Source: Sphingomonas glacialis (GTDB taxonomy: Bacteria; Pseudomonadota; Alphaproteobacteria; Sphingomonadales; Sphingomonadaceae). Taken from it: a DNA stretch of 64,000 bases. Below are positions 9,387 through 17,285 of the stretch, in pieces (within the stretch, counting starts at the first letter, position 1; each line of letters opens with the position of its first letter). A program made the position numbers and the translations under genes. The DNA lies in assembly GCF_006439055.1 (NCBI RefSeq), contig NZ_RCZC01000002.1:977220-1041219 (forward strand), read 5' to 3'. The notes below the pieces were generated by a model. That model saw only the letters and a program-made list of their open reading frames with translations. It was not told the origin of the DNA and searched no databases.

Positions 9387-10643
9387 ATGGAGGCAAACGA
9401 CACCATTCCGACCGCCGAGAGCCTGGACTCCGACACCAGCACCAAGCGCTTCCGCGCCAAGCGCGACGCGATCCTCGCCGCCGCCGCCGAGGCGATCAAC
9501 GAACAGAGCGCGAAGGGGATGACCTTCGCCGATGTGGCGCGCCGCGTCGGGCTCAACACGACGAGCGTCACTTACTATTTCAAGCGCAAGGAAGACCTCG
9601 CCGCCGCCTGCTTCGAGTATACGCTCGAAAAGCTGCTGGCGATGCTCGACGAGTCGCTACTCGAACCGACGCCGCAGGCGCGCGTCGCGAAATACCTCTC
9701 GCTCAACATGACCCGCCTCGCGCGGATCCAGCGCGGCGAGGAAACCGCCTTCGCGATCCTGTCGGATCTGCGCGCGATGGAAGAGCCGGTGCTCGGCAAG
9801 TTGATGGCGGGCTGGCGCGAAGTGTTCCGCAAGACGCGCAGCCTGTGGGGCCCCGCCGTCAATCGCGCACAGACCGACCTCCACGGCGGCCGCGCGCATG
9901 TGCTGCTCGAGAACACGTTCTGGCTACCGATCTGGCTGACGCGTTACGATCCCGACCAATATGACCGCGTCGAGGAACGGCTGATGGACGTGTTCGCGCA
10001 CGGCATCGCCGGACCGAAGGCGACCTGGGACCCCGAGCTGATCGACCTCGCGCATGACGAGCCCGAGCCCGGCCGCGAGGCGTTCCTGCTCGCGGCGACG
10101 CGGCTGATCAACCAGCTCGGCTATCGCGGTGCCTCGGTGCAGAAGATCGCGTCCGAGCTCAACGTCACCAAGGGCAGCTTCTACCATCATCTCGATGCCA
10201 AGGACGATCTGGTGCTCGCGTGCTACAAGCGCAGTCTCGACACCGTCGCCGATGCGCAGCGGCTCGCCGACGAGCGCGGCGGGAGCCATTGGGAGCGGCT
10301 GTCGGGGACGATCGCGACGCTGCTCGACGTCCAGTTTTCCGAGCGCGGGCCGCTACTGCGCACGACAGCGCTCTCGGGCCTGCCGACCGAATCGCGCACG
10401 CAGATGGTCGATCGCTCGAACCGCATCGCGCGCCGCTTCGCCGGGACGATGAGCGACGGCATCGCCGAGGGTTCGATCCGCCCGGTCGATCCGCTGATCG
10501 CCGCGCAGGCGCTGATGGCGATGCAGAATGCGGCGTTCGACATGCGCAAATGGGCACACACGATGACACGCGAGCGCGCGATCGGATATTATGCCTCGAC
10601 GCTGGCGTTCGGCTTGTTCGACGACCGGATTTTGGATCAATAA
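9387..10643 (+). CDS. Transcriptional regulator with two tandem TetR units
   Basis: At 418 residues this is twice the length of a normal TetR repressor, and it contains two TetR DNA-binding domains. The first HTH is around residues 45-75 (MTFADVARRVGLNTTSVTYYF). The second is around residues 245-275 (GASVQKIASELNVTKGSFYHH). Each is followed by a helical ligand domain. The two halves are clearly diverged, so this is an old fusion, not a recent duplication. It is divergent from the acyl-CoA dehydrogenase/kinase operon and is the obvious candidate regulator, probably sensing an acyl-CoA. A single chain with two HTH domains could bind an operator without dimerising. Confidence 0.88.
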   Translation: MEANDTIPTAESLDSDTSTKRFRAKRDAILAAAAEAINEQSAKGMTFADVARRVGLNTTSVTYYFKRKEDLAAACFEYTLEKLLAMLDESLLEPTPQARVAKYLSLNMTRLARIQRGEETAFAILSDLRAMEEPVLGKLMAGWREVFRKTRSLWGPAVNRAQTDLHGGRAHVLLENTFWLPIWLTRYDPDQYDRVEERLMDVFAHGIAGPKATWDPELIDLAHDEPEPGREAFLLAATRLINQLGYRGASVQKIASELNVTKGSFYHHLDAKDDLVLACYKRSLDTVADAQRLADERGGSHWERLSGTIATLLDVQFSERGPLLRTTALSGLPTESRTQMVDRSNRIARRFAGTMSDGIAEGSIRPVDPLIAAQALMAMQNAAFDMRKWAHTMTRERAIGYYASTLAFGLFDDRILDQ

Positions 10644-10645
10644 CC

Positions 10646-10732
10646 GTCGCCCTGGCGAGAGGCCGGGGTCGCTGAGTTTGTGGCACGGCCATCGTTTCAC
10701 AACCCAGCGGCCCCGGCCTCCGCCGGGGCGAC
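10646..10732. repeat. Dispersed palindromic repeat, family A copy 4
   Basis: The left arm GTCGCCCTGGCGAGAGGCC carries small changes from the other copies. The right arm is intact, ending CGCCGGGGCGAC. The centre has TTTGTGGCACGGCC. It lies between the TetR gene and glutaryl-CoA dehydrogenase, 3 bases after the TetR stop codon. Confidence 0.85.
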
Positions 10733-10753
10733 GCGCGAAACAAGGACACTCTC

Positions 10754-11938
10754 ATGGCCGACATGGCGCGTTTCGATTGGGCTGACCCCTTCTTCCTCGA
10801 CGATCAGCTCGAAGATGACGAGCGGATGATCCGCGATTCGGCGCGGGCGTACGCACAGGACAAGCTCGCCCCGCGCATCATCGACGCGTTCCAGAACGAA
10901 ACCACCGATCCCGAAATCTTCCGCGAGATGGGCGCGCAAGGCCTGCTCGGGCCCACCGTTCCCGAGGATTATGGCGGGGTCGGCGCGTCCTACGTCGCCT
11001 ACGGCCTCGTCGCGCGCGAGGTCGAGCGGGTCGATTCGGGCTATCGCTCGATGATGTCGGTCCAGTCGAGCCTCGTGATGTACCCGATCTTCGCCTACGG
11101 CTCGGAAGCGCAGAAGCGGAAGTATCTCCCCAAGCTGGCGAGCGGCGAATGGATCGGCTGCTTCGGCCTGACCGAGCCCGACGCCGGCTCCGACCCCGGC
11201 AGCATGACGACGCGCGCGAAGAAGATCGACGGCGGGTACCTGCTGTCGGGTGCGAAGACCTGGATCTCCAACTCGCCGATCGCCGATGTGTTCGTGATCT
11301 GGGCGAAGTCCGAGGCGCATGGCGACGGCATCCGCGGCTTCATCGTCGAAAAGGGCGCCAAGGGCCTCGCCACGCCCAAGATCGAGGGCAAGCTCAGCTT
11401 GCGCGCCTCGATCACCGGCATGATCCTGATGGACGAGATCGAACTGTCCGAGGACGCGTTGCTCCCCGACGTGCAGGGCCTGAAGGGTCCGTTCGGCTGC
11501 CTCAACCGCGCGCGCTACGGGATCAGCTGGGGCGCGCTCGGCGCGGCCGAATTCTGCTTCCATGCCGCGCGGCAATATGGGCTCGACCGCAACCAGTTCG
11601 GCACCCCGCTCGCCGGGCGCCAACTCTACCAGAAGAAGCTCGCCGACATGGAGACCGAGATCGCGCTCGGCCTGCAAGCATCGCTCCGCGTCGGTCGCCT
11701 GATGGATGCCGGCAAGTTCGCGCCCGAGATGATCTCGATCGTCAAGCGCAACAATGTCGGCAAGGCGCTCGATATCGCGCGGATGAGCCGCGACATGCAC
11801 GGCGGCAACGGGATTTCGGGCGAATATCAGGTGATGCGCCACATGATGAACCTCGAAACGGTCAATACGTACGAGGGCGCGCACGACGTCCATGCGCTGA
11901 TCCTCGGGCGCGCGATCACTGGGATCGCGGCGTTCTGA
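10754..11938 (+). CDS. gcdH: Glutaryl-CoA dehydrogenase
   Basis: The 394-residue flavoprotein matches glutaryl-CoA dehydrogenase throughout. It has [13 protein letters not shown] at the N-terminus, [11 protein letters not shown] in the substrate/FAD region and [19 protein letters not shown] at the end. Glu374 in YEGAHD is the catalytic base. The enzyme oxidises and decarboxylates glutaryl-CoA to crotonyl-CoA in lysine, tryptophan and aromatic degradation. No glutarate CoA-transferase is adjacent: the next gene, though a family III CoA-transferase homologue, carries racemase residues. AAGGAC upstream of the ATG is a plausible ribosome site. Confidence 0.93.
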   Translation: MADMARFDWADPFFLDDQLEDDERMIRDSARAYAQDKLAPRIIDAFQNETTDPEIFREMGAQGLLGPTVPEDYGGVGASYVAYGLVAREVERVDSGYRSMMSVQSSLVMYPIFAYGSEAQKRKYLPKLASGEWIGCFGLTEPDAGSDPGSMTTRAKKIDGGYLLSGAKTWISNSPIADVFVIWAKSEAHGDGIRGFIVEKGAKGLATPKIEGKLSLRASITGMILMDEIELSEDALLPDVQGLKGPFGCLNRARYGISWGALGAAEFCFHAARQYGLDRNQFGTPLAGRQLYQKKLADMETEIALGLQASLRVGRLMDAGKFAPEMISIVKRNNVGKALDIARMSRDMHGGNGISGEYQVMRHMMNLETVNTYEGAHDVHALILGRAITGIAAF

Positions 11939-11954
11939 TGGCGCGCCGCCCTTC

Positions 11955-12033
11955 CCGTCACCCCCGCGGAGGCGGGCGTCCCGCTTCTTCGGGCGGCGGG
12001 AAGATACGGGATTCGCGCCTTCGCGGGAATGAC
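11955..12033. repeat. Dispersed palindromic repeat, family B
   Basis: The arms GTCACCCCCGCGGAGGCGGG and a near-complement ending TTCGCGGGAATGAC flank an internal CCCGCTTC/CGGCGGGAAG hairpin. The arms differ from family A and match the GTCATTCCCGCGAAGGCGGG-type elements common in sphingomonads. It contains an in-frame ATG at 12029 that could be mistaken for the start of the next gene. Confidence 0.75.
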
Positions 12034-12043
12034 GGAGGATAGG

Positions 12044-13171
12044 ATGAGCGGCCAAGCATCAGCCCCCCTCGCCGGTCTGCGGATCCTCGAAATGGCGGGG
12101 ATCGGCCCCGGCCCGTTCTGCGGGATGATGCTGGCCGATCACGGCGCGGAGGTGATCCGCGTCGAGCGTCCCGGACCGCCGGGACTGACCGATCCGACGC
12201 GCGATCCGCTGCTGCGCTCCCGCCGGACGATCGCGCTCGATCTCAAAAATCCCGAAGCGGTCGCCGCGGTGCGCCGGCTCGCTGCCACGTGCGACGGGTT
12301 GATCGAAGGCTTCCGCCCCGGCGTGATGGAACGGCTCGGCCTCGGGCCCGAGCTGCTGCTCGCGGACAATCCCGCGCTGGTCTACGGCCGCATGACCGGT
12401 TGGGGGCAGACCGGTCCGCTCGCCGACGCGCCCGGCCACGACATCGATTATATCGCGATCTCGGGCACGCTCCACGCGCTCGGCGAAGCGGGGCGCAAGC
12501 CGAGCGCGCCGATCAACCTCGTCGGCGATTTCGGTGGGGGCGGGATGATGCTCGCCTTCGGAATGCTCGCCGCGATCCTGCAGGCCCAAGCGAGCGGCAC
12601 GGGCCAGATCGTCGATTGCGCGATGACCGAAGGGTCGGCGGTGCTCGCCAGCATGATCTGGGGGTTTCGCGGCATGGGCCAATGGAGCGACGCGCGCGGG
12701 ACGCACCTGCTCGATGGTGGCGCGCATTTCTACGACACCTATGAAACCGCCGATGGCAAATGGATCGCGGTCGGCGCGATCGAGCCGCAATTTTACGCCG
12801 CCTTGCGCCGCGTGATGCAGCTCGACGGCGCCGAATGGGACGCGCAATTCGCGCCCGCCGTCTGGCCGCGGCTCAAGCAGGAGCTCGCCTATCGCTTCAA
12901 GCAGCGCGACCGCGACGCCTGGGTCACAGCGTTCGAGGGCCACGAAGCCTGCGTCGCGCCGGTGCTCGGCTTCGAGGAGGCGGCCGCGCATCCGCACAAT
13001 GTCGCGCGCCAGGCTTTCGTTACGGCGGGCGGCGTTACCCAGCCCGCCCCTGCCCCGCGCTATTCGCGTAGCGCGACGGTGCCCCCGCGCATGGCGGGCG
13101 GCACCGACAGTCACGCCATCCTGAACGAGGCCGGCTTCGACCCGGCCGAGATCGAAGCGCTGCTCGGTTAG
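12044..13171 (+). CDS. Alpha-methylacyl-CoA racemase
   Basis: This is a 375-residue family III CoA-transferase fold. The racemase catalytic residues are present and evenly spaced: His132 (PGHDIDY), Asp162 (GDFGGGG) and Glu247 (GAIEPQF). They lie exactly six positions after those of the Mycobacterium tuberculosis enzyme (His126, Asp156, Glu241). The enzyme epimerises 2-methylacyl-CoA so that (S)-specific dehydrogenases can act. This fits the surrounding acyl-CoA dehydrogenase genes. The ATG at 12044 is preceded by GGAGGATAGG; an ATG 15 bases earlier lies inside a repeat and was rejected. The stop overlaps the stop of the convergent transporter gene by 4 bases. Confidence 0.92.
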   Translation: MSGQASAPLAGLRILEMAGIGPGPFCGMMLADHGAEVIRVERPGPPGLTDPTRDPLLRSRRTIALDLKNPEAVAAVRRLAATCDGLIEGFRPGVMERLGLGPELLLADNPALVYGRMTGWGQTGPLADAPGHDIDYIAISGTLHALGEAGRKPSAPINLVGDFGGGGMMLAFGMLAAILQAQASGTGQIVDCAMTEGSAVLASMIWGFRGMGQWSDARGTHLLDGGAHFYDTYETADGKWIAVGAIEPQFYAALRRVMQLDGAEWDAQFAPAVWPRLKQELAYRFKQRDRDAWVTAFEGHEACVAPVLGFEEAAAHPHNVARQAFVTAGGVTQPAPAPRYSRSATVPPRMAGGTDSHAILNEAGFDPAEIEALLG

Positions 13172-14451
13172 GCGATCGCCGGCTTGCGCGCGAACACGCC
13201 GTAGCAGCCGATGATCGCATAGCAGGCAGCCGGCAGGATCATCGCGAAACGCAGGCTGCTGTGATCGGCAATCAGGCCGGTCAGCGGCGGGATGATCGCC
13301 CCGCCGACGATCGCCATCGCCAGCACGCCCGACCCTTCGGCCGCGCGCTTGCCGAGGCCTTCGCTGGCGAGGCTGAAGATCGTCGGGAACATGATCGAGT
13401 TGGTCAGCCCGATCGCGAGCAGCGACCAGCCCGAGACGAGCCCGGTGGTGTGCGTCGACAGCGCGATCAACGCGATCCCGGCGATCGCCACGCCGGCGAG
13501 CACCTTGCCCGGGGACACATACCGCAGCACCGCCGCGCCGATGAAGCGCCCGACCAGCGCGCCGCCCCAGTAGAACGGCACATGCTTGCCCGCCGCCTCG
13601 GCGCCCAGCGCCAGCGTATCGGCCTGGACGAGATAGCTCACGATCAGCGAGCCGATCGCGACTTCGGCGCCGACATAGAGGAAGATGCACAGCGTGCCGA
13701 AGCCGAAGCGCGGCAGGCGGAGCAGCCCGAATGCCTTGACGATGCTGCCCTGGTCATCGACCGCAGTCTGCAGCCGGTCGCGGCGCGTCCACACGACCGC
13801 GGCGACGATCACCAGCGCAACCGCCAACCCGATATAAGTGTGCACCACGGTCTGCGTCTCGGCGGTGCGATAGGCGTCGAGCGCCGCGCCGGTCAGCGTC
13901 TTGGGATCGATCGTCGCGAGCGAGCCGAGGATCACGATCGAGCCGACATACGGGAAGATCGTCGTGCCGAGCGAGTTGAACGCTTGCGCGAAGGTCAGCC
14001 GGCTCGACGCGGTCTTGGGCGGCCCGAGCAGCGAGATCAAAGGATTGGCGACGACCTGCACCATCGTGATGCCCGCCGCGAGCACGAACAAAGCGAGCAG
14101 GAACACCGCGAACGTGCCCGATTGCGAGGCCGGAATGAACAACAGGCAGCCCGCCGTCATCGTCAGCAGCCCGATCGACGCCGAGCGCATATAGCCCGCC
14201 TTGCGCACGACCGCCGCGGCGGGGATCGAGAAGACGAAATAGGCCGCGAAAAACGCCGATTGCACGAGCAGCGCCTGCGCGTAGCTCAGCGTGAACAGGT
14301 CCTTCAGCTTGGGGATGATCACATCGTTGAGGCTGGTGATGCCACCGAAGATGAAGAACAGGGCGAACACGAAAACCTGCAGATCGGGGGCGTTGATCCC
14401 CTTGGTCGCGATCTCGTCGGTGCCGTTCGGCGTGGCGGCATCTATGTGCAT
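13168..14451 (-). CDS. Sugar MFS transporter, FHS family (glucose/galactose or fucose type)
   Basis: The protein has 427 residues with about twelve membrane helices. It shows the FucP/GluP features GGITSLNDVIIPKLK in helix 1 and LVQSAFFAAYFVFSIPAA in helix 2. ANPLISLLGPPKTASSRL precedes helix 5. It should import a hexose or deoxyhexose with protons across the inner membrane. A second FHS transporter lies in the fucose operon at 44409 and is only distantly similar, so this one probably takes another sugar. No sugar-catabolic gene is beside it except perhaps the divergent class II aldolase. Confidence 0.88.
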   Translation of the reverse strand: MHIDAATPNGTDEIATKGINAPDLQVFVFALFFIFGGITSLNDVIIPKLKDLFTLSYAQALLVQSAFFAAYFVFSIPAAAVVRKAGYMRSASIGLLTMTAGCLLFIPASQSGTFAVFLLALFVLAAGITMVQVVANPLISLLGPPKTASSRLTFAQAFNSLGTTIFPYVGSIVILGSLATIDPKTLTGAALDAYRTAETQTVVHTYIGLAVALVIVAAVVWTRRDRLQTAVDDQGSIVKAFGLLRLPRFGFGTLCIFLYVGAEVAIGSLIVSYLVQADTLALGAEAAGKHVPFYWGGALVGRFIGAAVLRYVSPGKVLAGVAIAGIALIALSTHTTGLVSGWSLLAIGLTNSIMFPTIFSLASEGLGKRAAEGSGVLAMAIVGGAIIPPLTGLIADHSSLRFAMILPAACYAIIGCYGVFARKPAIA

Positions 14452-14589
14452 AAGCGGTCCCTAAAGTGGCCGCTTGCGCCGCCTGTCTCTCTTGGCGCCC
14501 TCCATGCCCGCGCAAAGCCCGGTCTGGCAATCCGCAGAATGCCATGCGATACTCTCCTGAGAGAACAATCCGGATCAGGAGAGTCCGCC

Positions 14590-15351
14590 ATGGCAACCGC
14601 CGCCGTCGCTCGCGTCGAGATGTCCGAAGCCGAATGGGAAGCGCGCCAGGAGCTCGCCGCCTGTTACCGTGTCTTTGCGATGCTCGGCTGGTCGGAAATG
14701 ATCTACAACCACATCACGCTGAAAATTCCCGGCGAGGATGGCGCCTTCCTGATCAACCCGTTCGGGCTGCATTTCAGCGAAGTGACCGCCTCGAGCCTGG
14801 TCAAGATCGACATCGACGGCAACAAGCTCGACGACAGCCCCTATCCGGTCAACCGCGCCGGTTTCGTCCAGCACGCGCTGTTCCATCGCCATCTGCCCGA
14901 CGCGCATTGCATCATGCACACGCATACGACCGCGGGAATGGCGGTGAGCTCGCTCGAGGGCGGGCTGCGCGCGACGAATTTCTACGCGTGCAATTTCGCG
15001 GGGCAGATCGCCTATCACGATTTCGAGGGCGTGACGGTGCGCGACGAAGAGGGTGTGCGACTGCTCGAGCATCTCGGCTCCAAGCGCGTCATGCTGCTCA
15101 AGAACCACGGCATCCTGGTGATGGGTCGGACGCTGCCCGAGGCGTTCCTCAAGCATTGGTCGCTGCAGCGCGCCTGCGAAATCCAGGTCGCAACCATGTC
15201 GATGGGCACCGCGATCGAAGTCACGCCCGAAGTTGTCGCGGTGCATCAGCGCGATCTGCACATGGTGCAGATTCCGGGCGGCCCGGGCGCGGCCGACTTC
15301 GCCGCTATGGTGCGGCTCGTCGACAAGATCGACAACGGCTGGCGCGCCTGA
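14590..15351 (+). CDS. Class II aldolase/adducin family protein
   Basis: The 253-residue protein shows the zinc-binding features of this family: CIMHTHTTAGMAVSS (two His) and LLKNHGILVMG (third His), with a Glu-bearing region between. Family members cleave or epimerise sugar phosphates, or decarboxylate related acids. The bacterial branch with this N-terminus (WEARQELAACYRVFAMLGW) is generally uncharacterised. The ATG at 14590 follows AGGAGAG; the frame is open far upstream, but that stretch is antisense to the transporter and was discounted. No kinase or isomerase is nearby, so a fuculose-phosphate aldolase role is not supported. Confidence 0.82.
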   Translation: MATAAVARVEMSEAEWEARQELAACYRVFAMLGWSEMIYNHITLKIPGEDGAFLINPFGLHFSEVTASSLVKIDIDGNKLDDSPYPVNRAGFVQHALFHRHLPDAHCIMHTHTTAGMAVSSLEGGLRATNFYACNFAGQIAYHDFEGVTVRDEEGVRLLEHLGSKRVMLLKNHGILVMGRTLPEAFLKHWSLQRACEIQVATMSMGTAIEVTPEVVAVHQRDLHMVQIPGGPGAADFAAMVRLVDKIDNGWRA

Positions 15352-15452
15352 GTTCCGACAAACCGAACCTAATCAGCAACGTACGTTATTAGCATTGCCT
15401 CCCACGCGGACGCGCCTAACCTCCGTTAGGTTCGTACCGTGTGGAGACAAAA

Positions 15453-15635
15453 ATGCTCAAGATCCTGCTTGCCGCCGCAACGCTCTCGCTCGCCTCGGCG
15501 CCCGCCATGGCTGCGCCGTGCAAGGACGCGAAGGGGCGCTTCATGAAGTGCCCGCCAGCCAAGCCGGTCGCGACCAAGTGCCGGCTGAACGGCAAGTTCG
15601 CCAAATGCGGCACGCCCGGCGCCAAGCCTGCCTGA
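15453..15635 (+). CDS. Small exported Cys-motif repeat protein
   Basis: This encodes a 60-residue protein with a Sec signal peptide (MLKILLAAATLSLASAPAMA, cleavage before APCKDAKG). The mature part, about 40 residues, contains the same motif twice: C-x4-GRF-x-KC (CKDAKGRFMKC) and C-x3-GKF-x-KC (CRLNGKFAKC). The two are joined by a Pro-rich linker and followed by a Pro/Lys tail. The four Cys could form two small loops. The ATG at 15453 is preceded by GGAGA; a GTG four codons earlier is less likely. An inverted repeat CCTAAC-N4-GTTAGG lies just upstream. No function is known to me. Confidence 0.7.
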   Translation: MLKILLAAATLSLASAPAMAAPCKDAKGRFMKCPPAKPVATKCRLNGKFAKCGTPGAKPA

Positions 15636-15643
15636 TGCCTGTC

Positions 15644-15664
15644 GGGGCGGCGCCATGCCGCCCC
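15644..15664. terminator. Hairpin between convergent genes
   Basis: A perfect 8-bp stem, GGGGCGGC with its complement and a 5-base loop, lies between the stop of the small exported protein and the stop of the dioxygenase gene. It could end transcription from both sides. No T tract is present. Confidence 0.5.
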
Positions 15665-15672
15665 GGGACGCT

Positions 15673-16470
15673 TCAGCCGAAGCGATAGCCCGACACCACC
15701 CAGCCGAGCACGACATCGCGGTAATCGCAGACTGCCGCATCGTCGCCACCGGCGCCGAGCGCGACCATCAGCGGCAGCAGATGCTCGGCCGCGGGATGCG
15801 CTAAATGCGCGTTGGGCAACGTCTCCCAGGCAGCGATGCGCGCGGCGCGCGCCACTGGATCAGGATCGGTCACCGCCGCGGTCAGCGCTGCATCCCACCC
15901 CTCGGCGACCGGCGTAACCTGCGGTCCGCGCGCGCGGAGGTTGTGGAAGCTCATCCCCGATCCGACGATCAGCACCCCTTCGTCGCGCAGCGGCGCCAGC
16001 GCGCGCCCGATCGCGATATGCGCTTCGAGGTCGAGATCGGCGCGCAGCGAAAGCTGGACGAGCGGAATATCGGCATCGGGCACCGCGACCATCATCGGGA
16101 TGAACACGCCGTGATCCCAGCCGCGCTCCTCACCGTGATGCGCGATCCCCGCAGCCGCGAGCAAAGCGCTCACCCGCTGCGCGAGCGCGGGATCACCGTG
16201 CGATGGCCAGTCGAGCTGATAGGTATGCGGCGGGAAGCCGAAATAGTCGAAATCGAGCGGATGCCCGTCGCCGGTGTTGATCGCCAGTTCGGGCGTCTCC
16301 CAATGCCCCGACACGAGCAGGATCGCGCGCGGCCGTTCGGGCAGCGAGGCGACCAGCCCGGCGAGATAGGCCTGCATCGGCCGCCACATCGGATCGGGCG
16401 GACCGCCGGCCGGATCCATGAAGAAGCACGGGCCGCCGCCATGCGGGATGAAGAGCGTGGGGAGTTTCAT
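15673..16470 (-). CDS. Class III extradiol dioxygenase, DODA/YgiD type
   Basis: The 265-residue protein begins MKLPTLFIPHGGGPCFF, with the first metal-binding His. It continues with LVSGHWETP, WPSHGDP, ERGWDHGVFIPM and VGSGMSFHNL, the conserved LigB-domain blocks of the 4,5-DOPA dioxygenase family. It should be a cytoplasmic zinc- or iron-dependent aromatic ring-opening enzyme or a relative. It stands alone, convergent with the small exported protein gene and divergent from the [2Fe-2S] protein. The start was placed at the conserved MKLPTL. Confidence 0.88.
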   Translation of the reverse strand: MKLPTLFIPHGGGPCFFMDPAGGPPDPMWRPMQAYLAGLVASLPERPRAILLVSGHWETPELAINTGDGHPLDFDYFGFPPHTYQLDWPSHGDPALAQRVSALLAAAGIAHHGEERGWDHGVFIPMMVAVPDADIPLVQLSLRADLDLEAHIAIGRALAPLRDEGVLIVGSGMSFHNLRARGPQVTPVAEGWDAALTAAVTDPDPVARAARIAAWETLPNAHLAHPAAEHLLPLMVALGAGGDDAAVCDYRDVVLGWVVSGYRFG

Positions 16471-16634
16471 GCAGACCTCTATCGCGCGCGGTGGCCGCGC
16501 CGACAATCGCACTGCGCGAAACGGCGCGTTTCGCGGGCGGCCTCCTCGCTTGCCCGGGAGGTCGGGCGCGGGCATGGTCGGTGCATGGTCCAGACGAGTG
16601 CCCCCTACCCTGCAACGGCGTGCGAGCGACGCGC

Positions 16635-17174
16635 ATGACGCGCTTCACCGTCAACAACCAGCCGGTCCAGTACAAGATGGCGCCCGACACACCCTTGCTC
16701 TGGGCGCTGCGCGACGCGTCGAACCTGACCGGCACCAAATATGGCTGCGGCACGGGCGACTGCGGTGCCTGCACCGTCGATATCGATGGCGAAGCGGTGC
16801 GGTCGTGCCAGCGCACGATCGGCGCGGTCGAGGGCAGCTATGTCACGACGATCGAGGGCCTGTCTCGCGACCGGTCGCATCCGGTGCAGATGGCGTTTCT
16901 CGACAAGAACGTGGTGCAATGCGGCTTCTGCATCCCCGGCATCATCATGGCAGCGGCCGTCCTGCTCAAGAAGAACCGCAATCCGAGCGAGGACGACATT
17001 CGCGCTGGCATCACCAACCTGTGCCGCTGCGGCATCTATCCGCGACTCGTCGAGGCGATCCTGCTCGCGGCGAGCGTGCAGCGCGGCGACGAGACGATCG
17101 CGGCGCCGCCCCGCCCCGGGATCACGCCCGCCGACGCCGCGCGCGAAGTCCCGGCGCTCACCCCGCCAAGATGA
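16635..17174 (+). CDS. [2Fe-2S] subunit of a molybdenum hydroxylase (IorA-like), orphan
   Basis: The 179-residue protein has the two iron-sulfur domains of xanthine-oxidase-type small subunits. The plant-type cluster uses Cys38, Cys43, Cys46 and Cys58 (YGCGTGDCGACTVD and RSCQRT). The helical-domain cluster is in QCGFCIPGI and NLCRCGIYPR. It should pass electrons from a molybdopterin subunit to an acceptor. No molybdenum-binding or FAD subunit gene lies on either side, which is unusual because these subunits are normally encoded together. The ATG at 16635 begins the conserved MTRFTVN strand; an upstream extension of the frame looks non-coding. Confidence 0.88.
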   Translation: MTRFTVNNQPVQYKMAPDTPLLWALRDASNLTGTKYGCGTGDCGACTVDIDGEAVRSCQRTIGAVEGSYVTTIEGLSRDRSHPVQMAFLDKNVVQCGFCIPGIIMAAAVLLKKNRNPSEDDIRAGITNLCRCGIYPRLVEAILLAASVQRGDETIAAPPRPGITPADAAREVPALTPPR

Positions 17175-17285
17175 GCCAAAGCTTTCGCAACGCTGTCACC
17201 CGAATTCAGCCACGGCTCATCGCGCGCAGAGCATAAGCAATTTAACGACCGGGCATGCTGTCCGGACGAAGATGAGGAAGTATCG

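Noticed and set aside
12044..13171. Succinyl-CoA:glutarate CoA-transferase acting with GcdH
   Set aside because: Its position beside gcdH suggests this, but His132, Asp162 and Glu247 match alpha-methylacyl-CoA racemase with exact spacing.
13261..14589. A 443-codon N-terminal extension of the class II aldolase
   Set aside because: The extension is antisense to the sugar transporter and has no family match; the true start at 14590 has a good ribosome site.
14590..15351. Class II aldolase as L-fuculose-phosphate aldolase of a phosphorylating fucose route
   Set aside because: No fucose isomerase or fuculokinase is present, and the gene is 27 kb from the fucose operon.
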